From positions 1 through 45,310 of the forward strand of contig CALCHE010000145.1 in assembly GCA_937901145.1 (NCBI GenBank): a stretch of 45,310 nt of DNA. The letters are read 5' to 3'. The stretch comes from an uncultured Clostridia bacterium (lineage in GTDB: Bacteria > Bacillota > Clostridia > Oscillospirales > Acutalibacteraceae). A program made the translations under genes and the position numbers. The notes beneath the pieces were generated by a model that was given only the letters and a program-made list of their open reading frames with translations, was not told the DNA's origin and made no database searches. Positions 1 to 6,917 of the stretch are shown here, piece by piece (the first letter of the stretch is position 1; every line of letters starts with the position of its first letter).

Positions 1-1079
1 ATTCCTGCCCGATGAAGTGCGAAAGACGTGTAAGGTTTGAAGGTAAGAACATCAAGGGACCCGAGCTTGAAACACTCGGACTTCTCGGTCCCAATCTTAT
101 GAATGACGATATTGAAAAAATCATCAAGTGGAACTACGAGCTTGACGAACTCGGTATTGATACAATCTCTGCGGCCGGTTCAATCGCTTTTGCTATGGAG
201 CTTAACGAAAAGGGCTTATGGGATTGCGGTCTTGAATTTGGTAAAACCGATAATTTAAGTGATGTATTCCATGACATAGCATACAGAAGAGGTATCGGTG
301 ATATTCTCGCTGAAGGTACAAAAAGAATGAGCGAACGCTTCGGCGGTAAGGATTTCGCTATTCATGCAAAAGGACTTGAGCTTGCCGCTTATGAGCCCAG
401 AGGAGCTGTCGGACACGGTCTCGGCTATGCAACCTCTAACCGAGGCGGCTGTCACCTTAACGCAGGCTATATGGTTGTTTTAGAGGGTCTCGGTCTCAAT
501 ATGGACTCATATACTCCCAAGGGAAAAGCAGGTCTTGCAATTACATTCCAGAATGTTATGGAGGGCGCCTCCGCAGCAGGCTTCTGTGTATTTACTTCCT
601 ACGCTATCCTTCCCTGGTTTATTGTTAATAAGCCTACAAGTCTTCTCACAAGAGCAGTACAGACTGTTTTCAAATATTCAACACCTATTTTATATCTTGC
701 TTTACAGTTCCCCTGGATATTATCCGTAAACATTCCCCTTGTTCAATATCCTCGTGTTCTTAACGCTTCAACAGGCTTACACTACACTGCGGGCTCATTC
801 ATAAAAACCGGTGCATACGGATACAATGTTGAAAGACTTGCAAATATTATCCTCGGACTTCCCGTCGGCAAGGATACAGACACTCTTCCCAAGCGACTTA
901 CCGATGAAGAACAGGTACCGGGAGACAAGAGAACAAAGGTGCCTCTTGAAAAAATGAAAAAGAGCTATTATATTATCCGTGGCTGGAAGGATGGCGCACC
1001 TACGATCAGAATGATTAAAAAGCTCGGAATCAGACTCCCCGAATGTGCAAAGGAGGTTTACCCTTATGGTAAAGGTTAA
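1..1079 (+). CDS. Aldehyde ferredoxin oxidoreductase, C-terminal part (5' end outside window)
   Basis: The reading frame is open from base 3, before the first ATG at 12, so the gene begins outside the window. Aldehyde:ferredoxin oxidoreductases are tungstopterin enzymes that oxidise aldehydes to acids in the cytoplasm. The visible part opens with S-C-P-M-K-C, which fits the last two cysteines of the family's Cx2Cx3C cluster motif. GFCVF, about residue 192 counted from the ATG at 12, fits the distal fourth cluster cysteine. TSNRGGCHL is also typical of the family. Roughly 360 of about 600 residues are present. The last 14 bases overlap a MoaD-like gene, suggesting translational coupling. The preferred aldehyde cannot be told. 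Confidence 0.9.
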   Translation, partial: SCPMKCERRVRFEGKNIKGPELETLGLLGPNLMNDDIEKIIKWNYELDELGIDTISAAGSIAFAMELNEKGLWDCGLEFGKTDNLSDVFHDIAYRRGIGDILAEGTKRMSERFGGKDFAIHAKGLELAAYEPRGAVGHGLGYATSNRGGCHLNAGYMVVLEGLGLNMDSYTPKGKAGLAITFQNVMEGASAAGFCVFTSYAILPWFIVNKPTSLLTRAVQTVFKYSTPILYLALQFPWILSVNIPLVQYPRVLNASTGLHYTAGSFIKTGAYGYNVERLANIILGLPVGKDTDTLPKRLTDEEQVPGDKRTKVPLEKMKKSYYIIRGWKDGAPTIRMIKKLGIRLPECAKEVYPYGKG

Positions 1080-1395
1080 AATTTTCGGTGTAATCAGAAC
1101 TACTACGGGCTTCGGATATATTGAAACCGAAGCTGAAACCGTAAAGGCGCTTTTCAAGGAAATATCCGAGAAAATGGAAAAAGGATATTATGAAAACCTG
1201 GCAAAGCTGGAAGAGATGAAAAACGACCCCAATGTCAAATACATAAAGCCCGTCAATAAGGCTCTTGAGCTTCACAAAAGCCTTGAATTCGGAGATGCCG
1301 TAGTATACGTAAACGGTGAAAGATGTATGAGAAAAGGAAAGAAGCTTTCCGACGGTGACGAGGTATGGCTTCTTTCACCTGCAGCTGGCGGCTGA
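1066..1395 (+). CDS. MoaD/ThiS-family sulfur carrier (molybdopterin or tungstopterin synthase small subunit type)
   Basis: This 109-residue ubiquitin-like protein ends in SPAAGG; the terminal Gly-Gly is the site of adenylation and thiocarboxylation in the MoaD/ThiS family. The ATG at 1066 is chosen because AAAGGAGG lies just upstream; the in-frame ATG at 1045 has no such site. It overlaps the end of the aldehyde oxidoreductase gene by 14 bases, so it probably supplies sulfur for that enzyme's pterin cofactor. At 109 residues it is longer than typical MoaD (about 80), with a charged helical insert near residues 25-60. No other cofactor gene is visible. Confidence 0.82.
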   Translation: MVKVKIFGVIRTTTGFGYIETEAETVKALFKEISEKMEKGYYENLAKLEEMKNDPNVKYIKPVNKALELHKSLEFGDAVVYVNGERCMRKGKKLSDGDEVWLLSPAAGG

Positions 1396-1418
1396 TTCAA
1401 AAGCACATATAATAAAGC

Positions 1419-1454
1419 AAAAGCTACAAGTCTGAAAACAGATCTGTAGCTTTT
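1419..1454. terminator. Bidirectional rho-independent terminator
   Basis: Arms AAAGCTACA and TGTAGCTTT with a small internal loop, flanked by A-rich and T-rich tracts. It lies between the convergent MoaD-like and acyltransferase genes and can serve both. Confidence 0.75.
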
Positions 1455-1476
1455 ACTTTATTTGAATATTTGCCGA

Positions 1477-2391
1477 TTATTCTGAAAAAATCGAGCTGAA
1501 ATCAGAAAAAATTTCATCAAAAGTCTTTATCATCGGAATAATGTCATCGAAATCCAAGGCTCTGTGGTCAAAGGCAATACAAATGGGAAGAATAGAACGG
1601 ATTACAATTTTATCCTCACCGTCTTCAGTTACTACAACAGGCTTTTTTGTAACTGCACCGATTGCATAGGCTGTAACCTGGGGCGGTATGATTTCGAGCA
1701 TTGCACCGGCTCCCTTCTGTTTGGGATAAAGTGAGCCGAAGTTAGTAACCATAACAGTGCCTTGCTTAAGATCATCAACTGTTACTCTCTTGTGTCTAGG
1801 AACCGAATAATGCTTTTTCAGTTCGTCTGCTTTAAATCTGAGCCTGTCTTTACCCGTCAGAGAACCGATAGCTCTGTAAAAAGCCAATATAGGATGTCCC
1901 TTTGCAAGCTCGATAAGAGTATCTCTTAATGATACCTCAAACATAGCATGCTCAAGATTTGAGTTATCCATTTTCTTTTTCAGATTATCGATGTACTCGG
2001 TCATTTCATAAATGTTTTTATTACCAAAGTCAATTAAATTTACCGTCATCATTTCTCCGTTAGGAAAAATCATAGGCATAGTAATATTGATTTCCTTGAT
2101 AATATGAAGCTTACCTCTTACGAGCTTTCTGTTAAAGTCAAGATGTGCGTTCAGCTGCGGAACTTTCTTGAGAGCCTCTGCTATAACCTTTAAAATCACA
2201 GTATTAAATGTCACCTTTCTGTCGGCAGGATTATTTGCATTTAATTGCTTATAGTATTCGAAAAACTCCGTTACATCAGCTTCATACATATATGTAACAT
2301 GAGGGATATTTCTGTTGGAATCTGCTGTCATATTGGCGACGATTTTTCTTTGTATTCCGAAGGGATGAGATTTAATTATAGTCATTTTCAT
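1477..2391 (-). CDS. Stand-alone 2-oxoacid dehydrogenase E2-type acyltransferase domain protein
   Basis: The 304 residues match the catalytic domain of dihydrolipoamide acyltransferases (chloramphenicol acetyltransferase fold). Lipoyl and subunit-binding domains are absent. The catalytic HxxxD motif is DHRALD (H276, D280), but the usual Gly after the Asp is Phe; VTNFGS near 215-220 fits the conserved Ser/Asn-Gly segment. No E1 or E3 gene is near, so it is unlikely to act in a dehydrogenase complex; an acyl transfer to another acceptor is inferred. An AGGAAGG site lies 3 bases before the ATG at 2391 and 9 before the ATG at 2385, so the latter may be the real start. A cacaatt/aattgtg inverted repeat lies upstream. 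Confidence 0.8.
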   Translation of the reverse strand: MKMTIIKSHPFGIQRKIVANMTADSNRNIPHVTYMYEADVTEFFEYYKQLNANNPADRKVTFNTVILKVIAEALKKVPQLNAHLDFNRKLVRGKLHIIKEINITMPMIFPNGEMMTVNLIDFGNKNIYEMTEYIDNLKKKMDNSNLEHAMFEVSLRDTLIELAKGHPILAFYRAIGSLTGKDRLRFKADELKKHYSVPRHKRVTVDDLKQGTVMVTNFGSLYPKQKGAGAMLEIIPPQVTAYAIGAVTKKPVVVTEDGEDKIVIRSILPICIAFDHRALDFDDIIPMIKTFDEIFSDFSSIFSE

Positions 2392-2446
2392 ATTCCTTCC
2401 TATATCATTTTCTGTAATAATATTAAAGGTTTATTCTCTGTTTTTA

Positions 2447-2471
2447 CACAATTAAATATAAATAAATTGTG
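2447..2471. promoter_or_regulatory. Inverted repeat, possible operator for the E2-type gene
   Basis: Arms CACAATT (2447-2453) and AATTGTG (2465-2471), about 55-80 bases upstream of the acyltransferase start. A related but longer inverted repeat lies at a similar distance from the gene remnant at 4865. Confidence 0.4.
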
Positions 2472-2521
2472 AAATCCCCACCGGATAGCATACCTGCCAT
2501 CTCAGTGGAGATTTTTCTTCA

Positions 2522-3709
2522 TTATTGAACTATAACAGAAACAACTGCACCGTTATTATTATAAAAACTGATTTTTCCATCAAGCTTTTCACAAAGCTCC
2601 CTGCATATAGCGAGACCTAAGCCGTAATGAACACCGTTTGTTTTGTCTTCTTCAGTGAAATACGGTTCCGATGCACGCTCGAGTGCTTCATCAGTAAAGC
2701 CGTTTCCGTCATCCGATACCGTTATAATTATGCGTTCATCGGTACATCTGCAGTCAAGTTTAATTTCATTTTTGGCATACCGTACAGCATTTGAAACAAG
2801 ATTTGTAACTATCTGCTCGAGAACTGCTCCGTCCGTAAAAACAGTTTTACAGTTGCTTTCACTTGTAAATGTCAGTCTTTTATCCCTGCAGATTATGGTT
2901 GCGTTTTCTTTTAAGGCTTCAAAAAGAGTATGAATATCAGTTTCTTCCCAGCAAACCTTCATCTCATCTAATTTCTGCATATCGCTGATGCGGTTAACAA
3001 AGTTTTCGAGACGGATAGTATTTCTGTTAATACATTCCAGAGTTTCGAGGATTTTTTCCTGACTGCATTTACCCTGAGGGATATATTCCAGAAGAACATC
3101 AGTGTAGCCTTTTGTTACGGTCAGCGGTGTTCTTATGTCGTGAGCAAGAATATGCTGAACTCTCTTTTGCTCTTCTATCATATTCCACATTTCGATATTG
3201 TTTTTTACAAGCTGCTGTCTCATTATTTCAAATGACTCACAAAGCTTTCCCATTTCGTCGTTGCCGGAATATCCGATTTCAAAATCAAGGTTTTTTTCAG
3301 AAATTTTCTGTGCTGCATTTTCGAGCTGAGTCAAGGGAATATTTAATTTATTTCTGAAAAAAGTATATGCCGAGGCGAGAATTCCAAACAGAAAATAAAA
3401 AATAAGTATCGCTATAACAATCCAGTTTCTGCTGTAAAACAGAATTGCGTCGGAATCATCATCGTTAAAATCATCATCGATCATTTCTACAGCTATATAA
3501 ACATCCTCATCGTAGTCGGTGTTTATTCTGTCGATATCTTCGTTCGCGTCGATATAATATACTGACACCGTAGATACAAAGGTGTCAACAATATGAACCG
3601 TTATTACCGAAAGAGCAAGTGCTGCAAGAAGGTATACAAAAACATAAATAAAAAATGAAGGTCTCATTTTGATATTTTGACGAAAATTTTTTAATGTTAT
3701 TTTACCCAT
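2522..3709 (-). CDS. Sensor histidine kinase (HAMP, HisKA, HATPase)
   Basis: This 395-residue membrane kinase has transmembrane segments at about 18-40 and 96-118 around a short acidic extracytoplasmic domain (DDDFNDDDSD), then HAMP (about 119-170), the phospho-acceptor H190 in HDIRTP, and an ATPase domain with an N box (TNLVSNAVRYA), DDGNGF and GLGLAI. It autophosphorylates and passes phosphate to a partner regulator. The start overlaps the end of the response regulator gene by 13 bases, so the two are coupled. The aspartate-rich sensor loop could bind cations or cationic peptides, but that is inference; the signal is unknown. Confidence 0.95.
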   Translation of the reverse strand: MGKITLKNFRQNIKMRPSFFIYVFVYLLAALALSVITVHIVDTFVSTVSVYYIDANEDIDRINTDYDEDVYIAVEMIDDDFNDDDSDAILFYSRNWIVIAILIFYFLFGILASAYTFFRNKLNIPLTQLENAAQKISEKNLDFEIGYSGNDEMGKLCESFEIMRQQLVKNNIEMWNMIEEQKRVQHILAHDIRTPLTVTKGYTDVLLEYIPQGKCSQEKILETLECINRNTIRLENFVNRISDMQKLDEMKVCWEETDIHTLFEALKENATIICRDKRLTFTSESNCKTVFTDGAVLEQIVTNLVSNAVRYAKNEIKLDCRCTDERIIITVSDDGNGFTDEALERASEPYFTEEDKTNGVHYGLGLAICRELCEKLDGKISFYNNNGAVVSVIVQ

Positions 3710-4368
3710 TTATATCCTAACCCCCAGACGGTTTCTATATAGGAATCTCTTCCTGCATCAGCAAATTTTTTCCTGATTTTTCTTATATGCTCTGTTATGA
3801 CACTATTGTCACCGTCAGCATCATATCCGATAACATTTTCATATATTTTTTCCCTGCTGAATACCTGCCCCGGGTTAAGCGAAAGAAGCTCTATAATTTC
3901 AAATTCGGTTTTTGTTAATTTAACGGATACGCCATTTAATGTAACATTCATTCCCGAATAATTTATTATCAGTCCGTCATTTTGAGCTTCTTTTTCATTT
4001 TTTGATCTTTTTTCGCGGCGCAGATGAGCCTGAACACGACCCAGAAGCTCTCGGATATTAAAGGGTTTAGTTATATAATCGTCACCGCCAACATTCAGAC
4101 CCGCCAAAATATCAGTTTCCTCTGCTCTCGCAGTAAGAAATATTATAGGTGCGTCAGTCTGATTCCGTATCTGCTTACAGAAATCCAGGCCGTTTTTTAT
4201 CGGCATATTAATGTCGAGAAGAATAAGATCAGGTTTTTCAGATAACTTTTCAGAAGCCTCTGCAGTGTCATATGCTGTTACAACATCATAATCGTTAAAA
4301 GTAAAATAATCACGAAGTAAAAAAACAATATCTTTTTCGTCATCGATAATCATTATTTTTTCATTCAT
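3697..4368 (-). CDS. OmpR/PhoB-family response regulator
   Basis: The 223-residue protein has a receiver domain (acidic DD at 9-10, phospho-acceptor D52 in LLDINMP, T79, K101) and a C-terminal winged-helix DNA-binding domain ending GLGYKWVK. It is the first gene of a two-gene unit with the overlapping sensor kinase. Regulators of this family usually bind tandem direct repeats spaced about 11 bp. Two such repeat pairs occur before the LRR genes at 22454 and 23840, making this regulator one candidate for binding them. That link is inferred only. Confidence 0.95.
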   Translation of the reverse strand: MNEKIMIIDDEKDIVFLLRDYFTFNDYDVVTAYDTAEASEKLSEKPDLILLDINMPIKNGLDFCKQIRNQTDAPIIFLTARAEETDILAGLNVGGDDYITKPFNIRELLGRVQAHLRREKRSKNEKEAQNDGLIINYSGMNVTLNGVSVKLTKTEFEIIELLSLNPGQVFSREKIYENVIGYDADGDNSVITEHIRKIRKKFADAGRDSYIETVWGLGYKWVK

Positions 4369-4398
4369 TTCAGCACCGCCTTTTTTACTGTTTAGAAT

Positions 4399-4428
4399 AT
4401 TATATCACAATAAGTTTTGATTTTTCAA
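4399..4428 (-). promoter_or_regulatory. Sigma-A promoter of the two-component operon
   Basis: Minus strand TTGAAA, 18-base spacer, TATAAT, about 30 bases before the response regulator start. Confidence 0.7.
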
Positions 4429-4433
4429 CAATG

Positions 4434-4468
4434 GCAAAAAGACAACGAGCTTTTCGTTGCCTTTTCGC
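4434..4468 (-). terminator. Rho-independent terminator
   Basis: CAACGA/TCGTTG stem extended by A/T pairs, followed on the minus strand by TCTTTTT. It lies downstream of the zinc-ribbon remnant, indicating that this locus is, or was, a separate transcript. Confidence 0.7.
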
Positions 4469-4510
4469 CTTAAGAGATTTTTATGGTGTACGGAGGAATT
4501 CATAGTATTA

Positions 4511-4865
4511 TTACGGCTGGAGAATAAAATATGCTTTTAATTTTTCCAAAGATAAATCAAAGCTTACACCCGCAGAATATTTATGCTTTATCTTCTTGTA
4601 GGGCTGAGGATATAAAGCTGTTCTGAAATATTCGTCTTTACTGTCGGTTATGGTGGGCTCACCGTCACAGAGAGGACAGTTTGAATATTCTTCACCGATT
4701 CTTACTCCGCATTTGTCACACATTTTAGGTGCAGTCTCTGTCTTGTCTTCAACACCGTTTTCTTCTGAACTTTCAATTCTTACGGGAATTACAGCTGTCA
4801 TCGATTGCAGAAAACATTATTGCCGCGGTATCATTTCTCATCCATTCGTATTTTTTCATTTTCAT
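4511..4865 (-). pseudogene. Remnant: condensation/acetyltransferase-like N-terminus plus zinc-ribbon C-terminus in different frames
   Basis: Two short minus-strand frames overlap. The first (4865 to 4773, 30 residues) begins MKMKKYEWMRNDTAAIMF, which resembles the first residues of condensation-type alcohol acetyltransferase-like proteins as I recall them. The second (4801 to 4511, 96 residues) has no clear ribosome binding site and carries a CDKCG...CPLCD zinc ribbon (Cx2C, 11 residues, Cx2C), then a tail ending KLKAYFILQP. The simplest reading is a gene shortened by deletion and frameshift. The alternative is a genuine 96-residue zinc-ribbon protein. A promoter-like TATAAT upstream and a terminator downstream remain. 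Confidence 0.5.
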
Positions 4866-4914
4866 ACACCCATTCATCCAAATTATAATGGTCAGTTTAA
4901 AATGAAAAAATCCA

Positions 4915-4949
4915 AATTAACACAATGAATTGTGAAAATTGTGTTAATT
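4915..4949. promoter_or_regulatory. Perfect 12-bp inverted repeat, possible operator
   Basis: Arms AATTAACACAAT (4915-4926) and ATTGTGTTAATT (4938-4949); the loop holds another ATTGTG half-site. It lies 50-84 bases upstream of the remnant start at 4865 and resembles the repeat at 2447-2471. Confidence 0.5.
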
Positions 4950-4989
4950 AAGGAATATCCGAAATTGCCGTATAAATGTACAGCACATC

Positions 4990-5115
4990 TTCATTTCAGT
5001 TACACTGTATCAACTATTGAAGCTCCTTTCAAAGAAAGTACCACTGTTGATACAATCGTATCGATGGTGGTATTGTTGTTTTATTGAGGTTTTCCCTTGT
5101 ACCGTAAGGGTTTAT
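4990..5115 (+). ncRNA. Candidate structured RNA or RNA switch, function unknown
   Basis: No gene is seen from 4866 to 5232. A hairpin at 5039-5072 has 15 consecutive pairs on the plus strand, three of them G-U or U-G, around a 4-base loop, followed by a T-rich run. On the minus strand those three pairs would be A-C mismatches, so plus-strand RNA is favoured. TGTATCAAC (5006-5014) is exactly complementary to GTTGATACA (5046-5054), giving a rival pairing to the main stem. A small CCCTT/AAGGG hairpin follows. No downstream plus-strand gene is close, and I recognise no known RNA family. Confidence 0.4.
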
Positions 5116-5123
5116 AAAAACAA

Positions 5124-5172
5124 GCGTTGCAGTTAGGGTAGATGCCTACCGTCTGCAACGCTGTTTTTATAT
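5124..5172. terminator. Terminator-like hairpin, bidirectional
   Basis: A 10-bp GC-rich stem (AGCGTTGCAG/CTGCAACGCT) flanked by A and T runs, with an inner GGTAG/CTACC hairpin. On the minus strand it lies downstream of the carrier-protein gene; on the plus strand it could end the candidate RNA. Confidence 0.6.
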
Positions 5173-5232
5173 GTGTGGGTGAGTATATTTTCGGGATAAT
5201 CACTTAAAGGTTTCGGTTATACTGCTACAGCC

Positions 5233-5457
5233 TCAGCAAAGCGTTCCTATATATTCGGCCATTTCACCGACGGTCTTATACTTTATAAAATCTGAGGCGG
5301 TCAGCTTCACTCCCAATACTGATTCTATTTCTGCCACCATGCACATAGTATCAAATGAGCTCATGCCGAGATCAAGCTTAAAACTGTCTTCAGTCTTGAT
5401 TTCGTCAGCTTCCACGTAGTTTTCAATGATTTCAACAAGTCTTTCGAAGATTTGCAT
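5233..5457 (-). CDS. Acyl/peptidyl carrier protein
   Basis: This 74-residue acidic four-helix carrier protein has LGMSSFD at the phosphopantetheine site; S34 in the second position matches the Ser of the usual DSL motif. It is the third gene of a ligase-condensation-carrier set and would hold the activated acyl or aminoacyl group as a thioester. The start MQIFERLVEII is natural for the family, yet lies 97 bases inside the preceding condensation gene in another frame. No phosphopantetheinyl transferase or releasing thioesterase or reductase is present in the window. Confidence 0.85.
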   Translation of the reverse strand: MQIFERLVEIIENYVEADEIKTEDSFKLDLGMSSFDTMCMVAEIESVLGVKLTASDFIKYKTVGEMAEYIGTLC

Positions 5458-6905
5458 TCCGGTTTTCCATTCCTTTCTTCCTGAGTAACTTTTATCTGTT
5501 CTAATATTTCACCGACTGTAATATCGGGGCTTTCGGCACCGATTAAAAGAGCCTTTTCAATTTTGCTGTAAAGCACGGTAAGATCGTACTCAGCCTCCTG
5601 CTCACGGCGGTACTCAAAGATAAAATCAAATCCTCCGTCAACTGCTCTGTGACACACGGTAACATACAAGGGTATCATTATAGCGCCGTTGTTGTACCAG
5701 ATGCTCTTTACCGACTGTGCCATTTCCTCGTCTATGGTTACCATTTTCATCATAGGCTGATAGGAAAGACCGAAGCTGTCATAGGTTGAGTCAAATTTAG
5801 CATCCTTGGACATTGATTTATGTCTTTCCTTAAGCATACCAAGAAAGGAAAGAGCGGAATGAAGATACATTTCATTCTGCACCTGAGAAATAAGATTGAT
5901 ACCCTCAGTAAAGGTCATTTCTGACTTAACGATGCTTCTCATAGGCAGGAAATTTATGCGGAGCCCGCCTGATTTTTTCTCGTCTACGGTACCTCGGCGG
6001 TTGATAATCATCTTAAATGATACATCCTCCTGATTATCGTTGAAGCAGGAAAGTGCCGTACGTACACCCATCGAAACGAGAGAAAATACTGAAAGATTCC
6101 TTTCGTCACACAGCCTCAACAGCTTCCCGCTGTTTTCTGTACTCATGCTGAATCTTATTGTGTCAGCATCAGGTAATCCTGAATGTATATCAGCAAAGCG
6201 CTGTTCCGGCTTTTTCAGCTGCTGAGCCTTAAGTCTGCTTTCAAGCATAAAGTCCGTGAATATAGGCTCCGATGATTTTGCAAGAGAATCAAACCAATAC
6301 TGCCTGTCAATTTTGCACTGATCAGAGTCTTCGTATGAAAGCTCTTTTTCGAGCACGGGAATATATTCTCTCATCGGCTTCGGATATGCGGTACCCTGTG
6401 TTCTGTGCTTATAAATTCCGATTATGTCATTGATAAACACCTTAATGGAATAGGCATCCATTGCAAGGTGGTGAATTTTCATAAATATACCGTGGTATCC
6501 GTCCTTGAATCTGATGAGAACTATTTTATGTATTTCGCAATTGAACATAGGAATATTGCTTCTCGAATAAGCCGTAAGCTTTTCCTGTGCTTCTTCAACG
6601 GTCATATCGCTGTAATCCCACTCATCGACTAAAAGCTCACTTTTTTCGGTAACATACTGATGAAGCTGCAGCTTTTTACCCATAACGAAGCGAAGACGCA
6701 TTGTATCACATCGTCTGACAGCCTCATAAATTGAAGCTTTCATCTCGCCCTTATCATAGTCGCCCTTCCAGTAATATCCGCAGCCGATATTATTTACGGG
6801 ATAGCCTGAGCCGTATTTGAGTGACATCAGATACATCATATTCTGTGAGCCCGTAAGAGGATACGCCCTGACTGTTTCGCCGTTTTTAAGCTTAATTTCT
6901 GTCAT
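5361..6905 (-). CDS. Free-standing NRPS-type condensation domain protein
   Basis: About 514 residues with the condensation-domain motif HHLAMDA (HHxxxD; H148, H149, D153 counted from the upstream GTG at 6914). The ATG at 6905 is chosen because AGAGG precedes it by about 8 bases. Such domains join a carrier-bound acyl group to an amine or alcohol acceptor. It lies 12 bases after the ligase gene, so both are in one operon. The motif Gly is Ala, which occurs in some free-standing members. The last 32 codons overlap the carrier gene out of frame and are basic and low in complexity, suggesting that an original stop was lost. Confidence 0.85.
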   Translation of the reverse strand: MTEIKLKNGETVRAYPLTGSQNMMYLMSLKYGSGYPVNNIGCGYYWKGDYDKGEMKASIYEAVRRCDTMRLRFVMGKKLQLHQYVTEKSELLVDEWDYSDMTVEEAQEKLTAYSRSNIPMFNCEIHKIVLIRFKDGYHGIFMKIHHLAMDAYSIKVFINDIIGIYKHRTQGTAYPKPMREYIPVLEKELSYEDSDQCKIDRQYWFDSLAKSSEPIFTDFMLESRLKAQQLKKPEQRFADIHSGLPDADTIRFSMSTENSGKLLRLCDERNLSVFSLVSMGVRTALSCFNDNQEDVSFKMIINRRGTVDEKKSGGLRINFLPMRSIVKSEMTFTEGINLISQVQNEMYLHSALSFLGMLKERHKSMSKDAKFDSTYDSFGLSYQPMMKMVTIDEEMAQSVKSIWYNNGAIMIPLYVTVCHRAVDGGFDFIFEYRREQEAEYDLTVLYSKIEKALLIGAESPDITVGEILEQIKVTQEERNGKPECKSSKDLLKSLKTTWKLTKSRLKTVLSLISA

Positions 6906-6917
6906 ATATTTCACCTC

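Noticed and set aside
1030..1275. Minus-strand ORF opposite the MoaD-like gene
   Set aside because: A shadow frame of a clearly recognised plus-strand gene.
2473..2516. Hairpin AATCCCCAC/GTGGAGATT as terminator of the histidine kinase gene
   Set aside because: The stem has a mismatch, the loop is long, and on the minus strand no proper T run follows.
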